DNA from: Pseudolabrys sp046292265
GTDB lineage: Bacteria; Pseudomonadota; Alphaproteobacteria; Rhizobiales; Xanthobacteraceae
Length of the DNA: 64,000 nt
Direction: 5' to 3'
Assembly (NCBI GenBank): GCA_046292265.1
Contig: JBKBRE010000002.1
Location: 62,001 to 126,000, forward strand
Positions 32,848 to 41,867 of this stretch are shown piece by piece (within the stretch, counting starts at the first letter, position 1; each line of letters opens with the position of its first letter). The translations under genes and the position numbers were made by a program. Below the pieces are notes generated by a model, which saw only the letters and a list, made by a program, of their open reading frames with translations, was not told the origin of the DNA and did not search any database.

Positions 32848-33939
32848 GTGAAAACGGTTGAAGCTGCGGTAATCGGGGTGGGTTGGATCGGCGGCCTGCG
32901 CGCGGAGGCGCTGTCACGCACGGCGCTGGTCGACAAGCTGCATCTCTGCGACATCAAGCCGGACCGGCTCGCCGAGGTGAAGGAGATGTACAAGCCGGCG
33001 TCGGCGACGCTCGACTACAACGACATCATCAAGAACCCGGACATCTCGGTGGTCTACATCTCGACCACGCCGGAGGCCAACCATTATCCGATCGCGCGCG
33101 ACTGCCTGAAGGGCGGCAAGCACGTGATGCTGGAGAAGCCGATCGCGCTGGAGCTGTGGGAAGCCGACGAGCTGATCCACCTGTCGAAGACCAACAACCT
33201 GAAGTTCACCATCGGCTATTCGCAGCGCTTCAACACCAAGATCGCCTACGCCAAGAAGAAGATCGTCGACGGCACGCTCGGCAACGTCGTCTCGGTGCTG
33301 GTCAGCCGCCACCTTTCGCGCGAGCTCGGCAAGAAGATCGCCGGCCGCGTCCGCCTCTCGCCGGTGGTGATGGAATCGACCCACGACCTCGATTTCGTCT
33401 ACTGGCTGCTCGAGCCGGCCAAGCCGGTGCGCGTCTATTCGCAGGGCGCCTACGGCTACATGAAGCCGGTGAACGGTTCGCACGACGTGATGTTCACCAC
33501 CGTCACCATGGACAACGGCGTGGTGGTGATGATCGGCGGCGGCTGGAACCTGCCGCCGAGCTATCCGAACTACTGCTCGACCTGGATCGAGATCACCGGC
33601 ACCGACGGCTCGCTGTTCCTCGACGACACGCAGCGCGACAACTGGCTTAACACCGAGCGGCGCGGGCAGGAATTCCCGATGTCGACGATGCCGGGCGAGC
33701 AGGTGGACCACGTCTTCGCCGGCGGCATCGGCCCGGAGACCATCTACTTCCTGGAATCATGCATCAAGAACCGCCCGGTGATGGTGACGCCGGAAGGCGC
33801 GCGGCTGGTGATGGAGACCTACAGCGCCGCCGACCTGTCCGCCGACCGCGGCGAGCCGGTCAACCTGCCGCTGACCAACGAGACGATCTCGGCCATCGCC
33901 GACTTCAAGCAGCGCATTAGGGCGGGGCTGAATGTCTGA
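32848..33939 (+). CDS. Gfo/Idh/MocA family oxidoreductase 1
   Basis: A 363-residue NAD(P)-binding dehydrogenase. The Rossmann motif is AVIGVGWIGGLRAEAL at residues 7-22 and the conserved EKP is in HVMLEKPIALE near residue 95. The C-terminal GFO_IDH_MocA domain begins at TIGYSQRFNTK and contains MESTHDLDFVYWLLE, with the usual catalytic histidine. The start is GTG at 32848 behind AAGGAAG. It lies 100 bases after the CoA-transferase genes, and a paralogue follows across a class B repeat. Substrates are usually cyclitols or sugars. Confidence 0.88.
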   Translation: MKTVEAAVIGVGWIGGLRAEALSRTALVDKLHLCDIKPDRLAEVKEMYKPASATLDYNDIIKNPDISVVYISTTPEANHYPIARDCLKGGKHVMLEKPIALELWEADELIHLSKTNNLKFTIGYSQRFNTKIAYAKKKIVDGTLGNVVSVLVSRHLSRELGKKIAGRVRLSPVVMESTHDLDFVYWLLEPAKPVRVYSQGAYGYMKPVNGSHDVMFTTVTMDNGVVVMIGGGWNLPPSYPNYCSTWIEITGTDGSLFLDDTQRDNWLNTERRGQEFPMSTMPGEQVDHVFAGGIGPETIYFLESCIKNRPVMVTPEGARLVMETYSAADLSADRGEPVNLPLTNETISAIADFKQRIRAGLNV

Positions 33940-33974
33940 TCATGTATCCGCGACTGCGGCGCTCGCCATTTTTG

Positions 33975-34130
33975 CTCTCTCCCCTCGTGGGAGAGGGCAG
34001 CGCCGGCGCTGCCGCACATTCTGCTGGGTGAGGGGGCGCGGCGCTTTCGATAAGCCTAACCCCTCACCCATTCTTTCCTACTGACCGGCTGCGGCAGCCC
34101 TCTCCCACAAGGGGAGAGGGCACAGTAACG
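33975..34130. repeat. Palindromic repeat, class B copy 3
   Basis: CTCTCCCCTCGTGGGAGAGGG at the left and CCCTCTCCCACAAGGGGAGAGGG at the right enclose CTGGGTGAGGGGGCGCGGCG and CCCCTCACCCATTCTTTCC. It separates the two Gfo/Idh/MocA genes. Confidence 0.78.
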
Positions 34131-34155
34131 ACCGCCACGTATAAAGAGGAAACGC

Positions 34156-35271
34156 ATGAAGAACCAAGCCAAGCGCCTGGGCCTCGCGATCATCGGCGGC
34201 GGCCGCGTCGGCCTGTTCCGCGGCGAAGTGGCGGCGCGCCACCCGGCGGTGGAATGGATCGGGCTCGCCGAAAAGAACCCGAACCGCGCCGGCGAAGTCG
34301 GGCCGAAGATCAGCGCCGACTTCGTCACGCAGAGCCACGTCGAGCTGATCAAGCGCCCGGAGGTGAACTGCGCCATCATCGCCACCGACGAGCATCTGCA
34401 CGTCGATCCGATCATGGCCTGCATCGAGCGCGGCATCCCGATGCTGATCGAGAAGCCGCTGGCCACGCGCCTCGAAGAATCGGCGCGCATGCTCAAGCTG
34501 ATCAAGGAGGCCAAGCTCGACGCCGTGGTCGGCTATACGCAACGTTTCCGCCGCCGCTGGCTGGCGGCGAAGGAGAAATGCCGCACCGGCGCGCTCGGAG
34601 ACGTCACGCTGGTCACTTCGCGCGCCTTCATGAACCGCCTGGTCGCCATCGACAACTACAAGCGCACCGACGACCCGAGCACGATCTCGCCGATGGTGAT
34701 CTCCGGCACGCACGCGCTCGACATCTGCATGTGGTGCCTGGAAGGCAAGACGCCGGTCGAAGTCTACGCCCGCTCGATCGACAAGGTGATGGGCCCGCTC
34801 TACAAGGGCATCGACGCCACCGCCGGCATGATCTCCTTCAACGACGGCACCATCTATCACCTCAGCATGTCGTGGGCGATGCCGGTCACCTGGCCGGCCG
34901 CGGTCTATTCACTCGAGGTCGGCATCTCCGGCACCACCGGCGTGCTGACGATCGATGACACTCACCGCGACATCGTGCTGGCGGTGTCGAAGGCGCAGTC
35001 GGAAGGCTACAACCCCGACGCCACGCGCCTGGTCGACTTCATGGGCAGCTATCCGCCGGGCGACATGGCGCTGGGCGAACTGCGCGGCCCGATGGCGCTG
35101 GAAACCGATAGCTGGCTCAACCGAATGGCGCTCGGCCTGCCGACCGCCGCGGCCACCGTGGAAGAAGCGCACCGCAACCTGATGCTGACCAAGGCGCTCG
35201 ACCTCTCCGCCAAGCGCAAGAAGCCGCTGGCGTTGCCGCTCAGTGAGGACGACCTGAAAGCGGTGGCGTAG
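34156..35271 (+). CDS. Gfo/Idh/MocA family oxidoreductase 2
   Basis: A 371-residue NAD(P)-dependent oxidoreductase. The dinucleotide motif is AIIGGGRVGLFRGEVAARH; the EKP motif is in PMLIEKPLATRLEE near residue 100; VGYTQRFRRRW opens the C-terminal domain and VISGTHALDICMWCLEG carries the expected catalytic histidine. It shares the same fold and domain order with the gene at 32848, so the two may act on the same substrate as two steps or as a heteromer (inference). Preceded by AAGAGGAAA. Confidence 0.87.
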   Translation: MKNQAKRLGLAIIGGGRVGLFRGEVAARHPAVEWIGLAEKNPNRAGEVGPKISADFVTQSHVELIKRPEVNCAIIATDEHLHVDPIMACIERGIPMLIEKPLATRLEESARMLKLIKEAKLDAVVGYTQRFRRRWLAAKEKCRTGALGDVTLVTSRAFMNRLVAIDNYKRTDDPSTISPMVISGTHALDICMWCLEGKTPVEVYARSIDKVMGPLYKGIDATAGMISFNDGTIYHLSMSWAMPVTWPAAVYSLEVGISGTTGVLTIDDTHRDIVLAVSKAQSEGYNPDATRLVDFMGSYPPGDMALGELRGPMALETDSWLNRMALGLPTAAATVEEAHRNLMLTKALDLSAKRKKPLALPLSEDDLKAVA

Positions 35272-35281
35272 GCACAGCCTC

Positions 35282-35408
35282 ATGTCGCGGATGCGGTGCA
35301 GCACAAAGTGGTGCACCGCTAGTCCGGGACCCAGCTGTTTTTGCAGTGCATAGCTGGACCCCGGGTCTGCAGCGCACCGCTGCGCGCTGCGCTGCGCCCG
35401 GGGAACGA
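35282..35408. repeat. Repeat class C copy 1
   Basis: About 127 bases including GCGGATGCGGTGC, CCCCGGGTCTGCAGCGCACC and GCGCTGCGCCCGGGGAACG. A second copy in opposite orientation lies at 41731-41863; long stretches match once one copy is reverse-complemented. Confidence 0.78.
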
Positions 35409-35424
35409 CTGAGAGGCACTCGCC

Positions 35425-36501
35425 TTAAGCGCGCTCGCTAAGCCGCTTGATCCCCATCTCTACCGCCAGCTTGTCGAGCTGCACGATGAGCTCCGGCGGC
35501 AGCGGCAGGCCGTTGGTGGTGCGGTCGGCGATGCGTTTCGCCCGCGCGTCGCCCGGCAGCCGCACCGGCTCGCCGCCCGGCAGCGGCTTGGAATTGCGCA
35601 GCGAGCGCACGTGCCGGTCGACCTCGGCCTTGAAATGCCCGAGCTTCTGGAAGCGTGAGGGATCGAGCGCCAGCACGAACTGGCCGGTGTTGGTGACTTT
35701 GTCCGGCTCGAGATTGAAGTCGATGCAGTCGCGGCCGAACAGCGCGCCGTTGAGCGTGCCGGCGAGCAGGCCGATCATCAGCGCCAGCCCCGCGCCCTTG
35801 TAGCCCGCCATCGGCAGGAGAAGTGCTTCCATGCTCTTGTGCGGATCGGTGACGGCTTCGCCCGTCTTCGGATCGACCATCCAGTCCGGCTTCAGCGGCT
35901 TGTTCTGCAAGCGGTGGTTCTTGATGGTGCCGTAGGAGACGATCGAGGTGGCGATGTCGAGCACGACTGGCGGCTCTTCGCCGGCGGGAATGGCGATCGC
36001 CAGCGGATTGGTGCCGAGCAGCGGCTCGGCGCCGCCGGCGAGCGGCATGTGGTTAGCGTTCGCCACCGCCGCGTACATGCCGATCATGTCGGACTTCAGC
36101 GGCAGCGCGGCATAGACGCCGGCGGCGCCGGCGTGCCCCGACATCACGCAACCGACCCAGGCGACGCCGCATTCGCGCGCGAGCTCGACCGCCGTTTCCG
36201 CCGCGCGCGAGACGACCAGATGCCCCATGCCGTTGTCGCCGTGCACCAAAGCGGTCGCCGGCGCCGTACGGTCGACCGTGATGTTCGGCCGCGCGTTGGT
36301 CGAGCCGAGCTTGAGGCGCTGGATGTACTGCGGCAGGCGGAACACGCCGTGCGCATCGGCGCCGATGAGATCGGCGTCCAGCATCAGGCCCGCGATCTTG
36401 GCGGCGTCGGCGTCGGGAACGCCGACCTTGCGCATGGCGTCGTCGATCAGGCCGCGCACCGCGGCGATGGCGACGCGCGGCGTTTTCGACGGTGCGTTCA
36501 C
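35425..36501 (-). CDS. Ldh2-type malate/L-lactate/ureidoglycolate dehydrogenase family protein
   Basis: A 358-residue NAD(P)-dependent dehydrogenase of the Ldh_2 family (not the Rossmann LDH). Typical signatures are DLIGADAHGVFRLPQYIQRL near residue 45, GVAWVGCVMSGHAGAAGVYA, GTNPLAIAIPAGEEPPVVLDIATS and AGYKGAGLALMIGLLAG. The start is GTG at 36501 inside the stop of the amidohydrolase gene. The pair suggests a 2-oxo/2-hydroxyacid step linked to amidohydrolase or decarboxylase action. The exact acid is unknown. Confidence 0.88.
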   Translation of the reverse strand: MNAPSKTPRVAIAAVRGLIDDAMRKVGVPDADAAKIAGLMLDADLIGADAHGVFRLPQYIQRLKLGSTNARPNITVDRTAPATALVHGDNGMGHLVVSRAAETAVELARECGVAWVGCVMSGHAGAAGVYAALPLKSDMIGMYAAVANANHMPLAGGAEPLLGTNPLAIAIPAGEEPPVVLDIATSIVSYGTIKNHRLQNKPLKPDWMVDPKTGEAVTDPHKSMEALLLPMAGYKGAGLALMIGLLAGTLNGALFGRDCIDFNLEPDKVTNTGQFVLALDPSRFQKLGHFKAEVDRHVRSLRNSKPLPGGEPVRLPGDARAKRIADRTTNGLPLPPELIVQLDKLAVEMGIKRLSERA

Positions 36502-37499
36502 TTGGCGATCCCCGCCAGAATTTTCTCGAAGTTGCCCTGGAGGATGGCCTGCTTGTCGGCGTCGGAGATCTTCAGCCCACGCACATGGGACACGCAGTCG
36601 AGCATCGCCATGTCGTAGGGGTAGTCGCTGCCGAGCATCACCTTGTCGGCGCCGACCAGCCCGATCATCGCCTCGAGGGTTTTGTCCGAGTGCAGGATGG
36701 TGTCGTAGAGGAAGCGGCCGGCGATGTTCTTCGGCTCCTTCTTTATGTTCTTCTTCGCTTCCTCGCGCACCTTCCAGCCGTGCTCCCAGCGCGGTGCCTG
36801 GTAGGGCGTGAAGCCGCCGCCATGCGCCAGCATGACCTTGAGTTTGGGATAGCGGTCCATCACGCCGCCGAAGAACAGCGACGCGGCGGCGATGGTGGTG
36901 TCGAGCGGATTGCCGATCAGGTTGGCAAGGTAGTACGACTTAAGCCGGTCGGCACCGGCGATGTTGTTCGGATGCACGAACATAAAAGCACCGAGCTTCT
37001 CCGCCTCGGCCCACAGCGGCTCGAACATCGGATCGTCGAGATTGACGCCTTTGACGTTGGAGGCGAACATGGCGCCCTTGAAGCCGTGCTTGCTCATCAC
37101 GCGCCGCAGTTCATCGGCGGCCCGCGCCGGCTGCGCCAGCGGCAGCGTGGCGATCGCCATGAACCGGTCCGGATGGGCCGCGACGTGGCGGGCCATCTGG
37201 TCGTTCTGGATCTGCGCCATCGTCGCCGACAGCTCGGGATCGAGATTGTAGAGATAGGTCTGCGGCGTCGCCGACAGCACGTGCACGTCCACGCCGGTGG
37301 CGTCCATGTCCTTCAGGCGGCGCGCGATGTCGTAGCCGCCGGTCGGGAAGGCCTTGTAGACCACCCCGTTCACATCCAGCGTCGAGAGCTCCGCATCGTC
37401 CGGCGTGATGGTGACCTTGGCGCCCGCCTTGGTCAGCAGCGCCGCCGTCTCCAGCGTCAGGATGTGGGTGTGGGTGTCGATGGTGCGCGCCTTGCTCAT
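36498..37499 (-). CDS. ACMSD-like amidohydrolase (decarboxylase superfamily)
   Basis: A 333-residue TIM-barrel of the Amidohydro_2 family. Metal ligands are visible in TIDTHTHIL (HxH near residues 10-12), the histidine in FMFVHPNN near 175, the histidine of LKVMLAHGGGFTPY near 225 and the aspartate in LGSDYPYDMA near 285. The group includes aminocarboxymuconate-semialdehyde decarboxylase, gamma-resorcylate decarboxylase and 4-oxalomesaconate-type hydratases. It overlaps the Ldh2 gene by four bases. The reaction class is likely decarboxylation or hydration of an aromatic-derived acid (inference). Confidence 0.87.
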   Translation of the reverse strand: MSKARTIDTHTHILTLETAALLTKAGAKVTITPDDAELSTLDVNGVVYKAFPTGGYDIARRLKDMDATGVDVHVLSATPQTYLYNLDPELSATMAQIQNDQMARHVAAHPDRFMAIATLPLAQPARAADELRRVMSKHGFKGAMFASNVKGVNLDDPMFEPLWAEAEKLGAFMFVHPNNIAGADRLKSYYLANLIGNPLDTTIAAASLFFGGVMDRYPKLKVMLAHGGGFTPYQAPRWEHGWKVREEAKKNIKKEPKNIAGRFLYDTILHSDKTLEAMIGLVGADKVMLGSDYPYDMAMLDCVSHVRGLKISDADKQAILQGNFEKILAGIAK

Positions 37500-37685
37500 T
37501 TCATCCTCTGAAAGTGTCTATCTTCCGCCGCAAAGAGCGCCTGAGTGCCGCACCCGCGCGTGCCGCGCAAGGGGCCCCGCCCATGGTCCCGGTCAGCGCG
37601 AGAAACGCCCCGAAACCGGTTCCCTCCCTTTGGATTCCTGCGCTAGGCTTTGCCTCCCCGAAATACCATTCAGCCGGAAATCTCC

Positions 37686-40010
37686 ATGACAGTGACCCCT
37701 GCCCCTCGCAGTACGAACGAGCCGCGCGTCGAAGACGATGCCCTGGTCCGCGGCGGCGGGCAGTTCATGGACGACCCGCGCCTGCCCAACCAGGTCTATG
37801 CCGCCTTCGTGCGCTCGCCGCACGCGCATGCGCGTATCGTCTCGGTCGAGACCTCTGCTGCGGCCAAGGCCAGGGGCGTGCTGGGGGTGCTCACCGCCGC
37901 CGACATGAAGGCCGCCGGCCTCACCGGCCTGTCGCGCCATCCGCCGGTGGTCGGCAAGGGCGGCGTGAAGATGCCGATGCCATTCCGGCCTGCGCTGTGC
38001 GGCGAGAAGGCGCTGCATGTGGGCGACCCGGTCGCCATGGTGGTGGCGGAGAGCCTTGCCGCCGCACTCGACGCGGCCGACCTGGTGGCCGTGGACTACG
38101 AGGAACTGCCGCCGGTCATCGACCTGGAAACGGCGATGAAGGGCAAGACCCAGCTTCACGCCGACGCGCACGGCAACCTAGTGGTCGACTGGCCCGGCCC
38201 AGTCCCGGACGAGAACAACGTGCGCGAGGTCGCCGACATTCTCGCCAAGGCGCCGCATGTGGCGCGGGTGAGCGTCACCAATCAGCGCATGGTGGTGGCC
38301 TCGATGGAAACGCGCGGCGCCACCGGCGCCTACGACAAGGCCACGGACAGCTACACGCTCTATGCCTGCTCGCAGGGCGCCGACTCGCTGCGCGGCCAGG
38401 CCGCCTCCATCATGAACGTGCCGCCCGACAAGCTGCGCGTGATCACGCAGGACGTCGGCGGCGCCTTCGGCATGAAGACGCCGGTCTACCCGGAATACCC
38501 CGCGCTGCTGGTGGCGGCGAAGAAGCTCGGCCGTCCGGTGCACTGGCAGTCGACGCGCTCGGAGGCCTTCCTCACCGACACGCAGGCGCGCGATACGCTC
38601 ACCCATGCGGAATTGGCGTTCGACGAGAAAGGCAAGTTCCAGGCGCTGCGCATGCGCCACCTGTGCAACCAGGGCGCCTATATCAGCACCGCCGGCGTCA
38701 ACATCAACACCAACAACTTCGCCCGCTGCCTGCCCGGCATGTACCGCATCGCCAAGGTCGACGTGTCGGCGGCCTGCTATTACTCCAACACGGTGCCGAT
38801 CGGCCCCTATCGCGGCGCCGGCCGCCCCGAGGCGAACTACGCGCTCGAGCGCGTGGTGGAGGAAGCCGCGCGCATGCTGAACATGGATCCGCTGCGGCTG
38901 CGCCGGAAGAACCTCATTCCGCCGTCGGCCATGCCGGTGAAGACCGCGGTCGGCAACACCTACGACAGCGGCGACTTCCCGGCGATCGTCGACAAGGCGG
39001 TCGAGATGGCCGACTACGCCAACTTCGGCAAGCGCAAGCGCGAGGCGGCGCGCCGCGGCAAGTATCGCGGCATCGGCGTCTCCTGCATGCTCGAGCATGC
39101 CGGCGCCATGCCGATGGAGGAGGCCTCCATCACATTCCCCGGCGGGGACAAGATGCTGCTCGGCATCAACGTGCAATCGACCGGACAAAGCCACGCCACC
39201 GTGTTCCCGCGCGTGCTGGCGGCCAGGCTCGGCATCGCGCCCGGCACAATCGAGCACCGCCACGGCGACACCGCGCTCGGCCTCACCGGCTTCGCCTCGG
39301 TCGGTTCGCGTTCGGCCATGTGCTGCGGCGCGGCGATCCTGAAGGTCGCCGACGTCATGCTGACGAAGGGCAAGAAGGCCGCCTCCGCGCTGCTGGAGGC
39401 GTCGGAGAGTGACATCCAGTATCGAAACGGCGAATTTTCCGTGGTCGGCACCGACCGCAAGATCTCGCTGTTCGAAACGGCGCGCCGCGCCAAGGAAGTC
39501 GGCGAGAACCTCGACAGCAAGGAGAAGGCCGAGGCGCCGCTCACCTTCCCGAACGGCTGCCACATCGCCGAGGTCGAGATCGATCCCGACACCGGGCGCA
39601 TGGACATCGTCACCTACACCGCGGTGGACGATCCCGGCGTGATGCTCGACCCTGCCGTGGTCGAGGGCCAGGTGCACGGCAGCCTGTCGCAAGGGCTCGG
39701 CCAGGCGCTCACCGAGAACGCGGTCTACGATCCGGCCAGCGGGCAACTCGTGAGCGGTTCGTTCATGGACTACGGCATGCCGCATGCGCACGACATGCCG
39801 ATGGAGCTGCGCGAAGCCGTGCATTCGGTGCCGGCGACCACCAATCCGCTCGGCGTGAAGGGCACCGGCGAAGCCGGCACCACGGCGGCGATCGCCGCGG
39901 TGATGAACGCGGTCGCCAACGCGATCCCGAGCGGCGCGGCCAATCATATGGAGATGCCCGCGACGCCGGCGAAGATCTGGGACGCCTGCCGGAAGGCGAG
40001 AGCGAAGTGA
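37686..40010 (+). CDS. Xanthine dehydrogenase family molybdopterin-binding subunit (CoxL-like, form II)
   Basis: A 774-residue large subunit. The N-terminal Ald_Xan_dh_C part begins EDDALVRGGGQFMDDPRLPNQVYAAFVRSPHAHARI. The cofactor region contains QDVGGAFGMKT, IGPYRGAGRPEANYALE (the PYRGAGR form of the active-site loop, unlike AYRCSFR of true CO dehydrogenase) and the catalytic glutamate in GVKGTGEAGTTAA. No FAD (CoxM) or Fe-S (CoxS) subunit gene lies nearby, so partners must come from elsewhere. The substrate could be an aldehyde or N-heterocycle. Confidence 0.88.
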   Translation: MTVTPAPRSTNEPRVEDDALVRGGGQFMDDPRLPNQVYAAFVRSPHAHARIVSVETSAAAKARGVLGVLTAADMKAAGLTGLSRHPPVVGKGGVKMPMPFRPALCGEKALHVGDPVAMVVAESLAAALDAADLVAVDYEELPPVIDLETAMKGKTQLHADAHGNLVVDWPGPVPDENNVREVADILAKAPHVARVSVTNQRMVVASMETRGATGAYDKATDSYTLYACSQGADSLRGQAASIMNVPPDKLRVITQDVGGAFGMKTPVYPEYPALLVAAKKLGRPVHWQSTRSEAFLTDTQARDTLTHAELAFDEKGKFQALRMRHLCNQGAYISTAGVNINTNNFARCLPGMYRIAKVDVSAACYYSNTVPIGPYRGAGRPEANYALERVVEEAARMLNMDPLRLRRKNLIPPSAMPVKTAVGNTYDSGDFPAIVDKAVEMADYANFGKRKREAARRGKYRGIGVSCMLEHAGAMPMEEASITFPGGDKMLLGINVQSTGQSHATVFPRVLAARLGIAPGTIEHRHGDTALGLTGFASVGSRSAMCCGAAILKVADVMLTKGKKAASALLEASESDIQYRNGEFSVVGTDRKISLFETARRAKEVGENLDSKEKAEAPLTFPNGCHIAEVEIDPDTGRMDIVTYTAVDDPGVMLDPAVVEGQVHGSLSQGLGQALTENAVYDPASGQLVSGSFMDYGMPHAHDMPMELREAVHSVPATTNPLGVKGTGEAGTTAAIAAVMNAVANAIPSGAANHMEMPATPAKIWDACRKARAK

Positions 40011-40032
40011 ACCGCTACCCTGAACACCAGTC

Positions 40033-40162
40033 CCGTCATCCTGAGGTGCGAGCGTGCGCAGCACGCGAGCCTCGAAGGATGAACGGCCGAGGTGATCGAC
40101 GCGGTAAAGTGTGCCCGCCGTCGCCCTTCGAGGCTCGCTTCGCTCGCACCTCAGGGTGACGG
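40033..40162. repeat. Palindromic repeat, class D
   Basis: Inverted ends CCGTCATCCTGAGGTGCGAGC and GCTCGCACCTCAGGGTGACGG, with an inner inverted pair GCGAGCCTCGAAGG / CCTTCGAGGCTCGC. A single copy in this window, about 130 bases, between convergent genes. Confidence 0.78.
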
Positions 40163-40183
40163 CTCACTAGCGCCCCGACGCGA

Positions 40184-40216
40184 ACAAAATGGCCGGGCAT
40201 TGCCCGGCCATTTTTC
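40184..40216. terminator. Bidirectional rho-independent terminator
   Basis: CAAAATGGCCGGGC, AT, TGCCCGGCCATTTTTC forms a hairpin with an A-tract and a T-tract on its two sides. It can end the CoxL-like transcript (plus) and the long minus-strand block that finishes with the aldehyde dehydrogenase. Confidence 0.75.
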
Positions 40217-40229
40217 AGCGGGACGCCGC

Positions 40230-41660
40230 TCAGCCGCCCTGCGAAATGAACTTGGTGTTCATGTAGGCCTGCAGGCCCTCGATGCCGCCTTCGGAGCCGT
40301 AGCCCGACTCCTTGATGCCGCCGAACGGCGTTTCCGGCGTCGAGATGGCGACCGAGTTCACGCCCACCATGCCCGACTGGATGGCCTCGCCGATGGCCGC
40401 CGCTGTCGCCCCCGAGGAGGTGAAGGCATAGGCCGCCAGACCGAACTCGAGCGAATTGGCGCGCTCGACCACCTCGTCGAAGGTCTTGAACGGCACGATC
40501 GGCGCCACCGGCCCGAACGGCTCCTGCGTCATGATCTTCGAATCGTCCGGCACGTCGACGACCACCGTCGGCTGGAAGAAGAAGCCCTGGTTGCCGTGGC
40601 GCGAGCCGCCGGTGAGGACCTTGCCGCCGCGATCCCTGGCGTCATTGACGAAGCTCTCCATGGCGTCGAGCCGGCGCGGATTGGCGAGCGGCCCCATGGT
40701 CGTGCCCTTCTCCAGACCGTCGCCGAGCTTGATGTTCTTGGCGTACTCGGTGAAGCGCGCGACGAACTTGTTGTAGCTCTGCTCCTGAACGTAGAAGCGC
40801 GTCGGCGAGATGCAGACCTGCCCGGCGTTGCGGTACTTGAACGCAGCGATCGTGTCGGCCGCCTTCTCGGGGTCGGCGTCGGCGAACACGACGACCGGCG
40901 AGTGGCCGCCGAGCTCCATGGTCGCCTTCTTCATGCCCTTCGCGGCGAGCCCAGCGAGATGCTTGCCGACCGGGATCGAGCCGGTGAAGGAAATCTTCTT
41001 GACGATGTCGGACGGGATCAGGTGCTCCGACACTTCGGCCGGCACGCCGAACACCAGGTTGAGCACGCCCGCCGGCAGGCCGGCATCGGCGAAGCACTTC
41101 ACCAGCTCGAAGCAGCCGCCGGGCGTCTCTTCCGAAGCCTTGATGATGATCGAGCAGCCGGCGGCCAGCGCGCCGGCGATCTTGCGCACGGGCGTCAGCG
41201 TCGGGAAGTTCCACGGCGTAAAGGCCGCGACCACGCCGACCGGCTCCTGCATGACGAGCTGGCGCACGCCCTTCTGGCGGCCCGGCACGATGCGGCCATA
41301 GGCGCGGCGGCCTTCCTCGGCGTACCAGTCGATGATGTCGGCGGAGGTCAGCACCTCGATGCGGGACTCGCCGACGACCTTGCCCTGCTCGAGGGTTTGC
41401 ACGCGCGCAACGTGGTCGGCGCGCTCGCGCAGCAGATCGGCGGCCTTGCGCAGGATCTTGGACCGGTCGTAGGCCGAGGTCGCCTTCCAGACCTGGAAGC
41501 CCTTCTGGGCGGCTTCCAGCGCGGCGTCGAGATCGGCGGTGGAAGCGTGCGGCAGATGGCCCAGGGCCTTGCCGGTCGCCGGATTGATGACGTCCTCGCC
41601 CTTGCGGCCGCTGCCGTTGAGCCATTTTCCGTCGATGAAAAGAGCGAGTTCGGTGTACAT
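40230..41660 (-). CDS. NAD(P)-dependent aldehyde dehydrogenase (succinate-semialdehyde type)
   Basis: A 476-residue ALDH. VVAAFTPWNFPTLTPVRKIAGALAAG and ISFTGSIPVGKHLAG form the cofactor site; the catalytic glutamate is in MELGGHSPVVVF and the catalytic cysteine in NAGQVCISPTRFYV; EPFGPVAPIVPF and NSLEFGLAAYAFT follow. The closest functional group appears to be succinate-semialdehyde dehydrogenase. Start ATG 41660 behind GAGG; an upstream extension to 41714 has no support. It oxidises an aldehyde made in the surrounding catabolic block. Confidence 0.88.
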   Translation of the reverse strand: MYTELALFIDGKWLNGSGRKGEDVINPATGKALGHLPHASTADLDAALEAAQKGFQVWKATSAYDRSKILRKAADLLRERADHVARVQTLEQGKVVGESRIEVLTSADIIDWYAEEGRRAYGRIVPGRQKGVRQLVMQEPVGVVAAFTPWNFPTLTPVRKIAGALAAGCSIIIKASEETPGGCFELVKCFADAGLPAGVLNLVFGVPAEVSEHLIPSDIVKKISFTGSIPVGKHLAGLAAKGMKKATMELGGHSPVVVFADADPEKAADTIAAFKYRNAGQVCISPTRFYVQEQSYNKFVARFTEYAKNIKLGDGLEKGTTMGPLANPRRLDAMESFVNDARDRGGKVLTGGSRHGNQGFFFQPTVVVDVPDDSKIMTQEPFGPVAPIVPFKTFDEVVERANSLEFGLAAYAFTSSGATAAAIGEAIQSGMVGVNSVAISTPETPFGGIKESGYGSEGGIEGLQAYMNTKFISQGG

Positions 41661-41730
41661 GCGAGACCTCGTTACCCGGATAATTGTTGGCGCTGGATTA
41701 GCACTTTCGTGCAAGCCGGGCCACCCTTTC

Positions 41731-41863
41731 GCGTTCCCCGGGCGCAGCGCAGCACGCAGCGAAGCGAAGTGGTGCGCTGCAGACCCGGGGTCGAGACAAA
41801 TAGAGCAAGCTGGATCCCGGATCAGCAGTGCGTCACTGCGTGCCGCACCGCATCCGGGACACG
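41731..41863. repeat. Repeat class C copy 2 (inverted relative to copy 1)
   Basis: Contains CGTTCCCCGGGCGCAGCGC, GGTGCGCTGCAGACCCGGGG and GCACCGCATCCGGGACACG, the reverse complement of the order seen at 35282. With copy 1 it brackets four genes. Confidence 0.78.
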
Positions 41864-41867
41864 AAGC

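Noticed and set aside
35282..41863. Composite transposon
   Set aside because: The flanking repeats are short intergenic elements; no transposase, target duplication or integrase gene was seen.
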